DNA from: Natranaeroarchaeum sp042663585
GTDB taxonomy: Archaea; Halobacteriota; Halobacteria; Halobacteriales; Natronoarchaeaceae
DNA length: 64,000 nt
Direction of reading: 5' to 3'
Assembly: GCF_042663585.1 (NCBI RefSeq)
Contig: NZ_JBHTAN010000006.1
Coordinates: 124,001-188,000, forward strand
Positions 51,879 through 60,375 of this stretch are shown here, one piece after another. The position numbers were made by a program, and so were the translations under genes. Position 1 is the first letter of the stretch. Each line of letters starts with the position of its first letter. A model generated the notes under the pieces. That model did not search any database, had not been told where the DNA came from, and worked only from the letters and a program-made list of their open reading frames with translations.

Positions 51879-53960
51879 TCAGTCGGCCGGTCGTGCCTCT
51901 CCCGACGCGGATACGCCCGGCAAACTCGGGAGTTCCAGATCGGTGCGACGGAGGAACTGGGCGTTGATCGCGACGATCACCGTCGAGAGCGACATCAGGA
52001 GCGCGCCGACCGCGGGTGAAAGCAAGATCCCGACGGGAGCCAGGACGCCCGCTGCGAGCGGGAGCGCGACCACGTTGTAGCCGGCCGCCCAGACGAGATT
52101 CTCCTGCATCTTCCGGTAGCTTGCGCGGGACAGTGTCACGAGGCGGGCGACGTCCATCGGGTTGTTCTGGACCAGAACGATGTCCGCCGACTGGACCGCG
52201 ACGTCCGTCCCGGAGCCGATGGCAATCCCGACGTCCGCACGCGTCAGCGCGGGCGCATCGTTGACGCCGTCGCCGACCATCGCCACGAGAGTGTCTCCCT
52301 CCTGGAGTTCGGTAATCGTCTCGTCCTTGTCCTCCGGCAACACCTCGGCGAACACCGTGTCGATCCCCAGTTCCTCGGCGACGGCGTGGGCGACGTCCTC
52401 GGAGTCCCCGGTCAGCATCGCGACTTCGATACCGAGTTCGTGAAGCGCGTCGACGACCTGATAGCTCTCCTCACGGACGACGTCGGCGAGCGCGAATGCG
52501 GCGACTGGAGCCTCGTCCCGGAGGAGATAGACTACCGTCTGGGCCTTCGCTCCGGCCTGGTCCGCGAAGACAGTCAGTTCCTCGGGGACGTCGGTATCGA
52601 GATGCGACAGCAGGTTCGGCCCGCCGACGTGCACGGTCTCGCCGTCGACGCTCGCACGCACTCCGCGACCCTTGAGCGCCTCGAACTCCGTGGCGCTGGG
52701 GGTGTCAAGACTCCGATCGGTCGCGGCCTCGCGAATCGCCTGTGCGATCATGTGCTCCGAATCGCCTTCCACGGCCGCAGCGAGTGCCAGCGCCTCGTCC
52801 CGGTCGATGTCCGCAACAGTCGTCGCGTCGACGACGCCCTGCTCACCCTTCGTGAGCGTCCCGGTCTTGTCGAAGACGACCGTATCTAGCTCTCGTGCCC
52901 GCTCCATCGCGACCCGATCGCGAATCAACATGCCGTTTTCGGCGGCCAGCGACGTGTTGATCGCGACGACGAGCGGGATGGCAAGCCCGAGCGCGTGCGG
53001 ACAGGCGATCACGAGGACTGTCACGACCCGTTCGACGACCGTGGCGCCGAACGAGACGGCGACGGTCCATGCGATGCCCGTCACGACTGCCACCGCCAGA
53101 GCGACGTAGAACAGCCAGCCTGCCGCGCGGTCGGCGAGTTGTTGTGTTCGGGACTCGCTCTCCTGGGCCTGCTCGACGAGGCGCATGATGCCGGCAAGCG
53201 TCGTGTCGTCGCCGGTAGCGTCGATCCGTACCCGGAGACTGCCGTCCCTGTTTATAGTACCGCCGATCACTTCCTCGCCTGGCTCCTTCGGTACGGGTTT
53301 GGATTCGCCGGTGATCATCGACTCGTTGACGGTCGAGTCGCCTTCCTCGACGACGCCGTCAGCGGGAACGTTCGCCCCCGGTCGGACGAGCACGAGGTCG
53401 CCTTCTTCCAGTTCGCTCACTGGGATCTCTTCGATATCCCTGTCATCGGTGACGCGCTCGGCGGTGTCGGGAAGCAGTTTCGCTAACTCGTCGAGGGCGC
53501 TAGACGCCCTGCGGATCGACCGCATCTCGATCCAGTGGCCCAGCAGCATGATATCGATCAGTGTCACGAGTTCCCAGAAGAACGTCGATGTCGTCGGGAC
53601 GATCACGCTCGCGAGACTGTAAACGAACGCGACGGTGATGGCCATCGAGATGAGCGTCATCATCCCCGGTGCTCGGTCCCTGAGTTCCGGGGCCGCCATC
53701 CGGAGGAAGGGGACCCCACCGTACGCGAAGACGACGACCGAAAATACCGGCGTGATCCACTCGCTGCCGGGGAACGCGGGGACCGAGAAGCCGAGCCATT
53801 CCTGGAGCGTCTCGCTGTACAGGAGGACCGGAATCGAGAGCAGCGTCGAGACGAAAAAGCGTCGGCGGAACATCTGTTCGTGTCCTTCGTGCATACCGCC
53901 GCTACCGTGGCCAGTCCCCCGATCCGACGGTTCTCCGGACGCGTTTCTGTGCTCGTCCAT
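51879..53960 (-). CDS. P1B-type copper-transporting ATPase (CPH type)
   Basis: The 693-residue protein is a heavy-metal P-type ATPase. A His-rich N-terminus (GHGSGGMHEGHEQ) replaces the usual Cys-based binding domains. Helix motif CPH occurs in VLVIACPHALGLAIPLVVA. Other motifs are ITGESKPV (actuator), VVFDKTGTLTKGE (phosphorylated Asp), VEGDSEHMIAQAI (His-Pro-like), and MVGDGVNDAPALTRADVGIAIG. The CPH motif places it in the P1B-3 (CopB-like) group, which moves Cu+/Cu2+ or Ag+ out of the cell. No CopZ or regulator is adjacent. Confidence 0.92.
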   Translation of the reverse strand: MDEHRNASGEPSDRGTGHGSGGMHEGHEQMFRRRFFVSTLLSIPVLLYSETLQEWLGFSVPAFPGSEWITPVFSVVVFAYGGVPFLRMAAPELRDRAPGMMTLISMAITVAFVYSLASVIVPTTSTFFWELVTLIDIMLLGHWIEMRSIRRASSALDELAKLLPDTAERVTDDRDIEEIPVSELEEGDLVLVRPGANVPADGVVEEGDSTVNESMITGESKPVPKEPGEEVIGGTINRDGSLRVRIDATGDDTTLAGIMRLVEQAQESESRTQQLADRAAGWLFYVALAVAVVTGIAWTVAVSFGATVVERVVTVLVIACPHALGLAIPLVVAINTSLAAENGMLIRDRVAMERARELDTVVFDKTGTLTKGEQGVVDATTVADIDRDEALALAAAVEGDSEHMIAQAIREAATDRSLDTPSATEFEALKGRGVRASVDGETVHVGGPNLLSHLDTDVPEELTVFADQAGAKAQTVVYLLRDEAPVAAFALADVVREESYQVVDALHELGIEVAMLTGDSEDVAHAVAEELGIDTVFAEVLPEDKDETITELQEGDTLVAMVGDGVNDAPALTRADVGIAIGSGTDVAVQSADIVLVQNNPMDVARLVTLSRASYRKMQENLVWAAGYNVVALPLAAGVLAPVGILLSPAVGALLMSLSTVIVAINAQFLRRTDLELPSLPGVSASGEARPAD

Positions 53961-54123
53961 GCGCTATCTCCGAGTGAGCCTACGATTTCCGAGAGGAAAA
54001 TATCCGGCCCGTCGGGTGCCCCCGGATCGCCGAACGAGCGCACAGAGCGATTGGGGGTCGATAGCTCTCCCTCTACTGACCCGATCGACGGGGTCAAACG
54101 GCCAGAACGGTTAGCCGTCGACG

Positions 54124-55416
54124 ATGGAAGTTCGATTTCTCGGCGGCGCGGGCGAAGTCGGCCGGAGCGCCCTGCTCGTCGACGACTCCCTGCTTCTCGA
54201 TTTCGGCATGCTCACCGAGACCCCGCCGCAGTTTCCGGTCGAGACGCCGACGCCCGACGCGGTGGTCGTCTCCCACGGTCATCTCGATCACGTCGGGACG
54301 CTCCCGGCACTGCTGTCGGGCACTGAGCGCCCGCCGATCCACTGGACGCCGCCCACGCGGGAACTGGCGCTCACGCTCGCACGTGATACGCTGAAACTGC
54401 ACGGCGGCACCCTCCAGTGCCCGTTCACCGAGACCGACGTCCAGCGCATGACGCAGGTGTCGGAAACCCACGGCTACCGGGACCCGTTCGAGGCCGCCGG
54501 CTACGAAATCACGTTCTACAACGCCGGACACATTCCGGGGAGTGCCCACGTCCTGATCGACGACGGGGACACCCGACTGCTGTACACGGGCGACTTTCAC
54601 ACCGGCAACAGCCAGGGTGCGGACGCCGCCTCGGGCCGCACGAACGGGGGCGTCTCCCCAGTGAACGGCCAGCGTCTGGTATCGGAGACTACCGCTCGGC
54701 CCGACGCCGACGCCGTAATCTGTGAAAGCACCTACTCCGACGCCGAGCACGAGAACCGATCCGTCGTCGAGGAGCGGTTCACCGAGAGCGTCGAGACGAC
54801 TCTCTGGGAGGGCGGCACCGTCGTCGTCCCCGCGTTCGCCATCGGTCGCACTCAGGAGATGCTGCTGATCTGTGAGGCCCACGATATCCCCTGTTACGTC
54901 GACGGGATGGGCAAGGAGGTGACGCGAATGCTGTTGCGCCATCCCGAGTTCGTCCGGGATGCCGACGCGCTCCGACGGGCGAAATCCCACGCACGGTTCG
55001 TCACGGGTCGGGACGGCCAGCGAAAACGGATCACCGACCAGAAGGCGGCGATCATCACCACCAGCGGGATGCTCTCTGGCGGCCCTGCCATGACCTACAT
55101 CCCCGAGATCCGGTCGAATCCGATGAACAAGATCACGATGACCGGCTATCAGGTCAAGGGGACGCCCGGCCGAGACCTGCTGGACACCGGCAGCGCCGAA
55201 ATCGACGGCCGGATCATGCCGGTCAGTGCCCGGGTCGAGCAGTACGACTTCTCCGCACACGCCGACCGCGATGGCTTGCTCGGGTTCCTCGACGAGTACC
55301 GTGACGTACCGGTACTCATCAACCATGGCGACCGCTGTGACGCCTTCGCCGAGGAACTGCAGGGTGATGGAATCGAGGCGCATGCGCCGGACCTCGACGC
55401 GACGGTTGACCTCTGA
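54124..55416 (+). CDS. metallo-beta-lactamase/beta-CASP ribonuclease-like protein
   Basis: The 430-residue protein has the metallo-beta-lactamase signature VVSHGHLDHVG (motif 2), the metal His in NAGHIPGSAHV, the Asp in LYTGDFHTG, and motif C-like QYDFSAHADRDGL followed by LINHGD. Between lies a beta-CASP region, VVVPAFAIGRTQEMLLI and IITTSGMLSGGPAMTYI. Such proteins are RNA nucleases related to RNase J and CPSF-type factors. There are no KH domains, so it is the short haloarchaeal type. Its C-terminal end is duplicated in tandem downstream. Confidence 0.87.
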   Translation: MEVRFLGGAGEVGRSALLVDDSLLLDFGMLTETPPQFPVETPTPDAVVVSHGHLDHVGTLPALLSGTERPPIHWTPPTRELALTLARDTLKLHGGTLQCPFTETDVQRMTQVSETHGYRDPFEAAGYEITFYNAGHIPGSAHVLIDDGDTRLLYTGDFHTGNSQGADAASGRTNGGVSPVNGQRLVSETTARPDADAVICESTYSDAEHENRSVVEERFTESVETTLWEGGTVVVPAFAIGRTQEMLLICEAHDIPCYVDGMGKEVTRMLLRHPEFVRDADALRRAKSHARFVTGRDGQRKRITDQKAAIITTSGMLSGGPAMTYIPEIRSNPMNKITMTGYQVKGTPGRDLLDTGSAEIDGRIMPVSARVEQYDFSAHADRDGLLGFLDEYRDVPVLINHGDRCDAFAEELQGDGIEAHAPDLDATVDL

Positions 55417-55527
55417 GCGGCGGAATCGAGGCGCATGCGCCGGACCTCGACGCGACGGTTGACCTCTGAGCGGCGGAATCGAGGCGCACGCGCCGGACCT
55501 CGGCGAGACAGTCGAACTCTGAGCGCC
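55369..55527 (+). repeat. three tandem copies of the 3' end of the beta-CASP gene
   Basis: A 53-base unit starts at 55369, 55422 and 55475. It covers the last 15 codons of the metallo-beta-lactamase gene (GIEAHAPDLDATVDL), its stop codon TGA and a few bases. The first two copies are almost identical; the third has several substitutions and would encode GIEAHAPDLGETVEL. Copies two and three lie after the stop codon and are therefore untranslated. The original 3' end may be the diverged third copy. Confidence 0.9.
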
Positions 55528-55559
55528 GGACTTTTCTCCCGACCGGACCCAGAACCTCT

Positions 55560-56513
55560 ATGGAAGCTGACGAGATCGACCCTGAGGTCCAGCGGATCCT
55601 CTCCCGGCGCGAGCGTATCGAGCCATTGCTCTTCCCGCGGCGCTCCGTGCGCTGGATGCGCCTCGTGATGCGCGGGCTGAACTGGCTTCAGAACAGGAAC
55701 CCGCCGGCGGTCGGCGCGACGACCGACCGGACCATCGACGGCCCCGGCGGCGACCTGCCGATCCGAATCTACGAACCGGATGCCGAAGGGCCGTTTCCAA
55801 CGCTGGTGTTCTTCCACGGCGGCGGCCACGTCATCGGGAATCTGGAGAGCCACGACGTGCTCTGTCGCCATCTGACCCGGGAGACTGGCTGTGTGGTTGT
55901 GGCGGTCGACTACCGCCTCGCACCCGAGCACCCGTTCCCGGCGAACGTCGAGGACGCCTACTGTGCGACGGAGTGGGCGGCCGACAACGAGGCGCTCCTG
56001 AACTCGAACGGCCAGTTGGGAGTTATTGGCGACAGCGCCGGTGGCGCGCTCGCGGCCGTCACGTCGCTGATGGCGGCCGAGCGCGATGGGCCCGAAATAG
56101 ATTATCAGGTGCTCATCTATCCCGGCATCAACGTCCGGGACGAACAGGAGTCGGTCCAGGAGCATGCCGGAATCGTCCTCGAGAAAGCGGATCTGGAGTG
56201 GTTCTGGGAGTGTTACTTCGGCAGTGACATCAACTTTCGGAACCCCTACGCGAACCCGACCATGGCCTGTGACGTCTCGGACGTCCCGCCGGCGACGGTG
56301 ATCACGGCCGGCTTCGACCCCCTGCGAGACGGCGCGAAGGTCTACGTCGAACAGCTCGTCGACGACGGCGTGTCGGTCCGGTATCGCAACTACGAGTCGA
56401 TGGTTCACGGCTTCATCACGATGCTATCAGGGGCCGAAAAAGTCGATCGCGCCCACGAAGCGATTGCGGGGATCGCCGACGACCTGGACGACGCCTTCGG
56501 CGATTCGGCCTGA
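55560..56513 (+). CDS. alpha/beta hydrolase, hormone-sensitive lipase family
   Basis: The 317-residue protein is a family IV esterase. It has the oxyanion motif FFHGGGHVIGN, the nucleophile Ser in VIGDSAGGALAAV, the catalytic Asp in AGFDPLRDGAK, and the His in MVHGFITML. It hydrolyses small carboxylic esters; the substrate is unknown. No signal peptide is seen. The start is ATG 55560, 33 bases after the 53-bp repeat. Confidence 0.9.
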   Translation: MEADEIDPEVQRILSRRERIEPLLFPRRSVRWMRLVMRGLNWLQNRNPPAVGATTDRTIDGPGGDLPIRIYEPDAEGPFPTLVFFHGGGHVIGNLESHDVLCRHLTRETGCVVVAVDYRLAPEHPFPANVEDAYCATEWAADNEALLNSNGQLGVIGDSAGGALAAVTSLMAAERDGPEIDYQVLIYPGINVRDEQESVQEHAGIVLEKADLEWFWECYFGSDINFRNPYANPTMACDVSDVPPATVITAGFDPLRDGAKVYVEQLVDDGVSVRYRNYESMVHGFITMLSGAEKVDRAHEAIAGIADDLDDAFGDSA

Positions 56514-56583
56514 GTGCTCTGCCCGTCTCGAACAGTCCGCCGATACCAGCAGCCATACCTGCCGGGACGCCGAACCGCCTGTC

Positions 56584-57438
56584 ATGGTCGACAATCAGAG
56601 CGACACGTTCGCGATCGGCGGCGAGGACACGGTGCATCGGCTCGGCTACGGTGCGATGCGGATCACTGGCGAGGATATAATCGGCGAACCCGACGACGTC
56701 GAGAACGCACACGAAGTGCTCCGCCACGCCGTCGATCTGGGTGTCGACTTTATCGACACTGCGGATTCGTACGGCCCCGGCGTCAGCGAACGCCTGATCC
56801 GCGAGGCGCTCCTCTCGGATCCGGAGTACCGTGACGAGGTGCTCGTCGCGACGAAGGGCGGCCTGCTCCGCCAGCCGGACGGGCAGTGGCTTCCGCGTGG
56901 CGATCCGGAGTACCTCCGGAACGCCCTCCTGTGTTCGATCGATCGGCTCGGCGTCGATCAGATCGACCTGTACCAGCACCACCGCCCGGATCCCGAGACG
57001 CCCTTCGAGGACTCGATTTCGACGCTCGCAGAGCTACAGGACGATGGTTACATCAACCACGTCGGCGTCAGCAACGTGACCGTCGAACAGCTAGATCAGG
57101 CCCGCGAACTCGTCGACGTCGCGACGGTCCAGAACCAGTACAACATCACCAACCGGGAGGACGAGGCCGTCCTGCAGGCGTGTGAGAACTACGACATCGG
57201 ATTCATTCCGTGGTTCCCGCTCGCGGCCGGCGACCTCGGCGAGAAGGCCGACGTCATCGAGTCCGTCGCGGCCGAACAGGACGCCTCGCGCTATGGGATC
57301 GCGCTGGCGTGGCTGCTCGAACACTCCGACGTGACCCTGCCGATTCCGGGCACCTCCTCGATCGAGCATCTCGAAGCGAACGTCGCCGCCTCGGCGATCG
57401 AACTCACGACCGAGCAGTACGCCCGCCTGTCCGAGTAG
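56584..57438 (+). CDS. aldo/keto reductase (first paralogue)
   Basis: The 284-residue protein has an AKR TIM barrel, with LGVDFIDTADSYGPGVSE (Asp, Tyr), VLVATKGGL (Lys), and DLYQHHRPDPETPFE (His). It ends with the NADP-binding IPGTSSIEHLEANV segment. It reduces aldehydes or ketones with NADPH. ATG 56584 gives the family start; the frame continues upstream. It is a close paralogue of the gene at 58646, with long matching stretches such as QNQYN and the C-terminal cofactor motif. Confidence 0.9.
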   Translation: MVDNQSDTFAIGGEDTVHRLGYGAMRITGEDIIGEPDDVENAHEVLRHAVDLGVDFIDTADSYGPGVSERLIREALLSDPEYRDEVLVATKGGLLRQPDGQWLPRGDPEYLRNALLCSIDRLGVDQIDLYQHHRPDPETPFEDSISTLAELQDDGYINHVGVSNVTVEQLDQARELVDVATVQNQYNITNREDEAVLQACENYDIGFIPWFPLAAGDLGEKADVIESVAAEQDASRYGIALAWLLEHSDVTLPIPGTSSIEHLEANVAASAIELTTEQYARLSE

Positions 57439-57439
57439 C

Positions 57440-57763
57440 TCACGGTTGCATCCGGAGTGCGTAGAGGATCAACAGCAGGCCACCCAGCTGACTGCTCATC
57501 TGGACGACATACAGCGCCGGGGCGAGGCCCTCGGGCAGCAGGATGGCGAACGGATACAGCCCGAACGGGACGCCGAGCGAGAGACCGAAGCCCGCGGCGA
57601 CGTACAGCATCGGTCGGCTGTCGTTGCGCCGAAAGCCGCGGTAGGCAACGTAGGCGATCAGCACGCCGATCAGGCCGCTCAGTAGGTTCGCCACCTGCCC
57701 GAAGGCGAGGAGCCAGTCGGGAATCTGTGGTTCCTGAATGACCTGGAGGGGGGCTATCCACAT
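57440..57763 (-). CDS. small three-segment membrane protein (DUF7521-like)
   Basis: The 107-residue protein has three hydrophobic segments (LLAFGQVANLLSGLIGVLIAYVAY, MLYVAAGFGLSLGVPFGLYPFAILL, APALYVVQMSSQLGGLLLILYALRM). It is encoded behind a winged-helix gene with a 1-base gap. This pairing of a wHTH regulator and a small membrane protein is common in haloarchaea (DUF7521 family, by memory). A role as a sensor partner is an inference. The larger frame to 58105 is a shadow over the HTH gene. Confidence 0.7.
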   Translation of the reverse strand: MWIAPLQVIQEPQIPDWLLAFGQVANLLSGLIGVLIAYVAYRGFRRNDSRPMLYVAAGFGLSLGVPFGLYPFAILLPEGLAPALYVVQMSSQLGGLLLILYALRMQP

Positions 57764-57764
57764 C

Positions 57765-58109
57765 TCACATCCCCTCCACGAGTCTGGTAAACCGATCGGC
57801 CATGTCTTCCCGGCGGTCGATCTGCAGTCGGAGCGAGTCCTCCTCGACCTCGACGACGATCCGATCGAGATTCGTCGAGTAGACGGTGTGGTGATGCCCG
57901 GCCGAGGGATCGGGTCGTGTCGTCTCGACGAGCAGATCGCACTGCCTGAGATCGTCGAGCCGGCGATACACGGTCGGTTTCGACGCCTCACAGCGCTCGG
58001 AGAGATCTGATGCGGACATGGGTTGGCTGCTGGTTTCGGTGAGGATCCGTCTCGCCGTCTCGTCTTCGAGCAGGGCGGCGATGGCTTCGAGATCCGACTC
58101 CTCACTCAC
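57765..58109 (-). CDS. winged helix-turn-helix transcriptional regulator
   Basis: The 114-residue protein has an ArsR-like winged helix: IAALLEDETARRILTETSSQPMSASDLSERCEASKPTVYRRLDDLRQCDLLVETTR, followed by a short helix VEVEEDSLRLQIDRREDMADRF. The start is taken as GTG 58109, because ATTTATT lies about 20-30 bases upstream; the longer frame to 58202 has a non-halophilic N-terminus. It is translated just before a small membrane protein and is divergent from the DUF1648-like gene. Confidence 0.8.
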   Translation of the reverse strand: MSEESDLEAIAALLEDETARRILTETSSQPMSASDLSERCEASKPTVYRRLDDLRQCDLLVETTRPDPSAGHHHTVYSTNLDRIVVEVEEDSLRLQIDRREDMADRFTRLVEGM

Positions 58110-58211
58110 GATACGAACACTGACAGCCAGCGCTAATAAATCGGTTTCGGGTACTTCAGTTCGTGAAGTCGTGCTCGGGGTAGTATGATACTCCCGGTCC
58201 AAGCCGTTTGT

Positions 58212-58595
58212 ATGTCAGTTCGCACCCACGAGGCAACGACGAACGACGAACAGCACCGACTGCTCGAACGATCGTCGACCCTGCTGTCGGTCGGCGTGCT
58301 GGCGGCGATGCTCGCCGCGAGCGCACTCGCATACGCGTCACTACCGGAGGCGATGACGATCCAGTGGCGGATGGGACTCGACGGCACCGTCACCACCCGA
58401 ACGGTCGGTCGAACGCTTGGCGTGACGGCGCTGCCCGCAATCGCGGCGACGACCTGGCTGGCGATCCGGGCAGTGGGCCAGTACTTCCGCTCGCGAGACG
58501 ACCTGATCGGCGTGCTCTGCTCGGTGTCCGCCGCCGCGACGGTCGTGCTCGTCGGATTCACCCACCTCCTCGTCCTCGGCCTCAACCTCGTTTGA
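58212..58595 (+). CDS. small membrane protein with DUF1648-like motif
   Basis: The 127-residue protein has three hydrophobic segments (VGVLAAMLAASALAYASL, TLGVTALPAIAATTWLAIRAV, LCSVSAAATVVLVGFTHLLVLGL). The stretch LPEAMTIQWRMGLDGTVTTR resembles the P-x-x-I-P-x-H-W pattern of DUF1648, the N-terminal part of SdpI-type immunity proteins. It is divergent from the wHTH gene, so the two could share control. ATG 58212 is preferred over ATG 58185. Function unknown. Confidence 0.65.
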   Translation: MSVRTHEATTNDEQHRLLERSSTLLSVGVLAAMLAASALAYASLPEAMTIQWRMGLDGTVTTRTVGRTLGVTALPAIAATTWLAIRAVGQYFRSRDDLIGVLCSVSAAATVVLVGFTHLLVLGLNLV

Positions 58596-58645
58596 GGCGC
58601 GCCGATATCATAAACGACTATCGGGCGGCGGCCTAATCAACCGCC

Positions 58646-59509
58646 ATGACGGTTCACAACGAGAGCGACACGTTCGATATCGGTGGCGATCTGACTGTCC
58701 ACCGTCTCGGCTTCGGCGCGATGCGGCTCACCGGCGAGCATATCACCGGCGAACCGGCCGACGTCGAGAACGCGCGTGACGTCCTCCGTCGGGCGGTCGA
58801 CCTCGGCGTCGACTTCGTCGACACCGCCGACTCCTACGGCCCCTCGGTCAGCGAGCGACTTATCGGCGAGACGCTCATGTCCGATCCCGAGTACCGCGAG
58901 CAGGTCGTCGTCGCGACGAAAGGCGGGCTGATCCGGCAGGTCGACGAGGGGTTCGAGTGGGCGCGCCACGGCCACCCGGGCTATCTCCAGCACGCGGCAT
59001 ACACGAGTCGTGATCGGCTCCGTGTGGATCAGATCGACCTCTACCAGCTCCACCGGATCGACCCCGACGTGCCGATGGAAGACCAGATTCACGCGCTCGC
59101 CGAACTCAAGGACGACGGCGTCATCGGCCATATCGGCCTGAGCAACGTGAGCGTCGAACAGCTAGAACAGGCCCGCGAACTCGTCGACGTCGTGACGGTC
59201 CAGAACCAGTACAACGTCGCCAACCGGGAGAACACGGACGTCCTGGACGCGTGCGAGAACTACGGCATCGGCTTCATGCCGTACTCGCCGATGGGCGGCG
59301 GTGATCTCGGCGAGTACGCCGACGTGCTCGACGATATCGCGGCGGCGCACGGGGCGTCGCGCTACCAGATTGCGCTCGCGTGGCTGCTCGAACGCTCGGA
59401 CGTGTTGCTCCCGATTCCGGGCACCTCATCGGTCGAGCATCTGGAAGCGAACGTCGCCGCCTCGATGATCGACCTGCGCGATGAGGAGATGGCGCGACTG
59501 GCCGAGTAG
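58646..59509 (+). CDS. aldo/keto reductase (second paralogue)
   Basis: The 287-residue protein has the same AKR layout as the gene at 56584: VDFVDTADSYGPSVSE, VVVATKGGL, QIDLYQLHRIDPDVP and IPGTSSVEHLEANV. Sequence identity between the two is visibly high across the whole length (roughly two-thirds by eye). They differ most near residues 95-110 (QVDEGFEWARHGHPG against QPDGQWLPRGDPE). Likely NADPH-dependent carbonyl reductase. Confidence 0.9.
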   Translation: MTVHNESDTFDIGGDLTVHRLGFGAMRLTGEHITGEPADVENARDVLRRAVDLGVDFVDTADSYGPSVSERLIGETLMSDPEYREQVVVATKGGLIRQVDEGFEWARHGHPGYLQHAAYTSRDRLRVDQIDLYQLHRIDPDVPMEDQIHALAELKDDGVIGHIGLSNVSVEQLEQARELVDVVTVQNQYNVANRENTDVLDACENYGIGFMPYSPMGGGDLGEYADVLDDIAAAHGASRYQIALAWLLERSDVLLPIPGTSSVEHLEANVAASMIDLRDEEMARLAE

Positions 59510-59794
59510 CTACTCGCTGCCTGCCGCGTCGACCTTGTCTGCGTGTTTTTCCAGATCGCTCGCCAGTGCTCTCGCTTCCTCGGGCGACAGGTGGACTTCC
59601 TCCATGTGGGCCGGGAGGTGCTCTTCGGACATGTTGTCCAGTTCTAGCTGGAGTTTCACCTCGTCGGGGTTCTTTCGCGGGGAGGTCGCGTTCAGGACGG
59701 CAAACGAGTCCGCCTCGAACTCGTGGCCTCGCACCGTCGCGTCGATCAGATCGAAGGTCGTGTACGCGTTGACTTTCATCAGCCGGTCCGGCAT
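59510..59794 (-). CDS. haloarchaeal DUF6360-like protein
   Basis: The 94-residue protein starts MPDRLMKVNAYTTFDLIDATVRGHEFEADSFAVLNATSP and ends with a helix PEEARALASDLEKHADKVDAA. This matches a conserved haloarchaeal family (DUF6360, by memory). No catalytic residues or membrane segments. A second ATG at codon 6 is possible. Its stop sits directly beside the stop of the aldo/keto reductase (convergent). Confidence 0.75.
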   Translation of the reverse strand: MPDRLMKVNAYTTFDLIDATVRGHEFEADSFAVLNATSPRKNPDEVKLQLELDNMSEEHLPAHMEEVHLSPEEARALASDLEKHADKVDAAGSE

Positions 59795-59848
59795 GTGCGA
59801 CAGATAGCGACCGACACACTTAGCTTCGCGGTCCTGCGGATCGCCGCG

Positions 59849-60286
59849 TCACCCCTCGATCATTCCCTTCATGCTCGTGATGTTGATCCGGACGGTGTGG
59901 AACTCGATATCGTCGACCGGTCGCTTGAAGATTCGGACGTAGGGAATGTCGAGTTTCTCGTCGTGTTCTTCGAGCGCGGTATCGAGGTTGCTGTCCGTTG
60001 TCTCTTCGAGGGTGCCCTCGATTACGACGCTTTTCCAACCATCGTCAGTGTCCTCGTAGACGACCAGCGAGGCGTGATCGGTGGCGTCGCCATACCGTCG
60101 CTTCTGGCTCCCGGGCGCGTAGCCCAACCGGAGGTAAACGCACTGCTCGTCGTCGCTGAAAAAGTACGAGACCGGGATAGCGTATGCGTCCGAGTCCTTC
60201 GCGAGCGCGAGGACGCCGGTCTGTTGGTCTTGCAGGAACTCTTCGATTTCGATGGAGTCCATTGCTGTGCCGGTCTGTCCAGACAT
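59849..60286 (-). CDS. pyridoxamine 5'-phosphate oxidase-like FMN-binding protein
   Basis: The 145-residue protein has the split-barrel FMN-binding fold: IEEFLQDQQTGVLALAKDSDAYAIPVSYFFSDDEQCVYLRLGYAPGSQKRRYG, then ASLVVYEDTDDGWKSVVIEGTLEE. It is of the haloarchaeal PNPOx-like type, where FMN or F420/haem may be bound; enzymatic role unknown. ATG 60286 lies about 15-25 bases after a strong TATA element, so it is likely leaderless; ATG 60262 is an alternative. Confidence 0.82.
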   Translation of the reverse strand: MSGQTGTAMDSIEIEEFLQDQQTGVLALAKDSDAYAIPVSYFFSDDEQCVYLRLGYAPGSQKRRYGDATDHASLVVYEDTDDGWKSVVIEGTLEETTDSNLDTALEEHDEKLDIPYVRIFKRPVDDIEFHTVRINITSMKGMIEG

Positions 60287-60297
60287 AGATTATTTTT

Positions 60298-60312
60298 AGT
60301 GATATATATACT
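60298..60312 (-). promoter_or_regulatory. TATA box of the PNPOx-like gene
   Basis: On the minus strand AAGTATATATATCAC lies 12-26 bases before the ATG at 60286. It is one of the clearest TATA elements in the window. Confidence 0.6.
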
Positions 60313-60375
60313 TCAAACTGGGGGTGGGCCCCGTTGTGATTGACTGTCGCCGACGAACACGACGGTGACTCTGGG

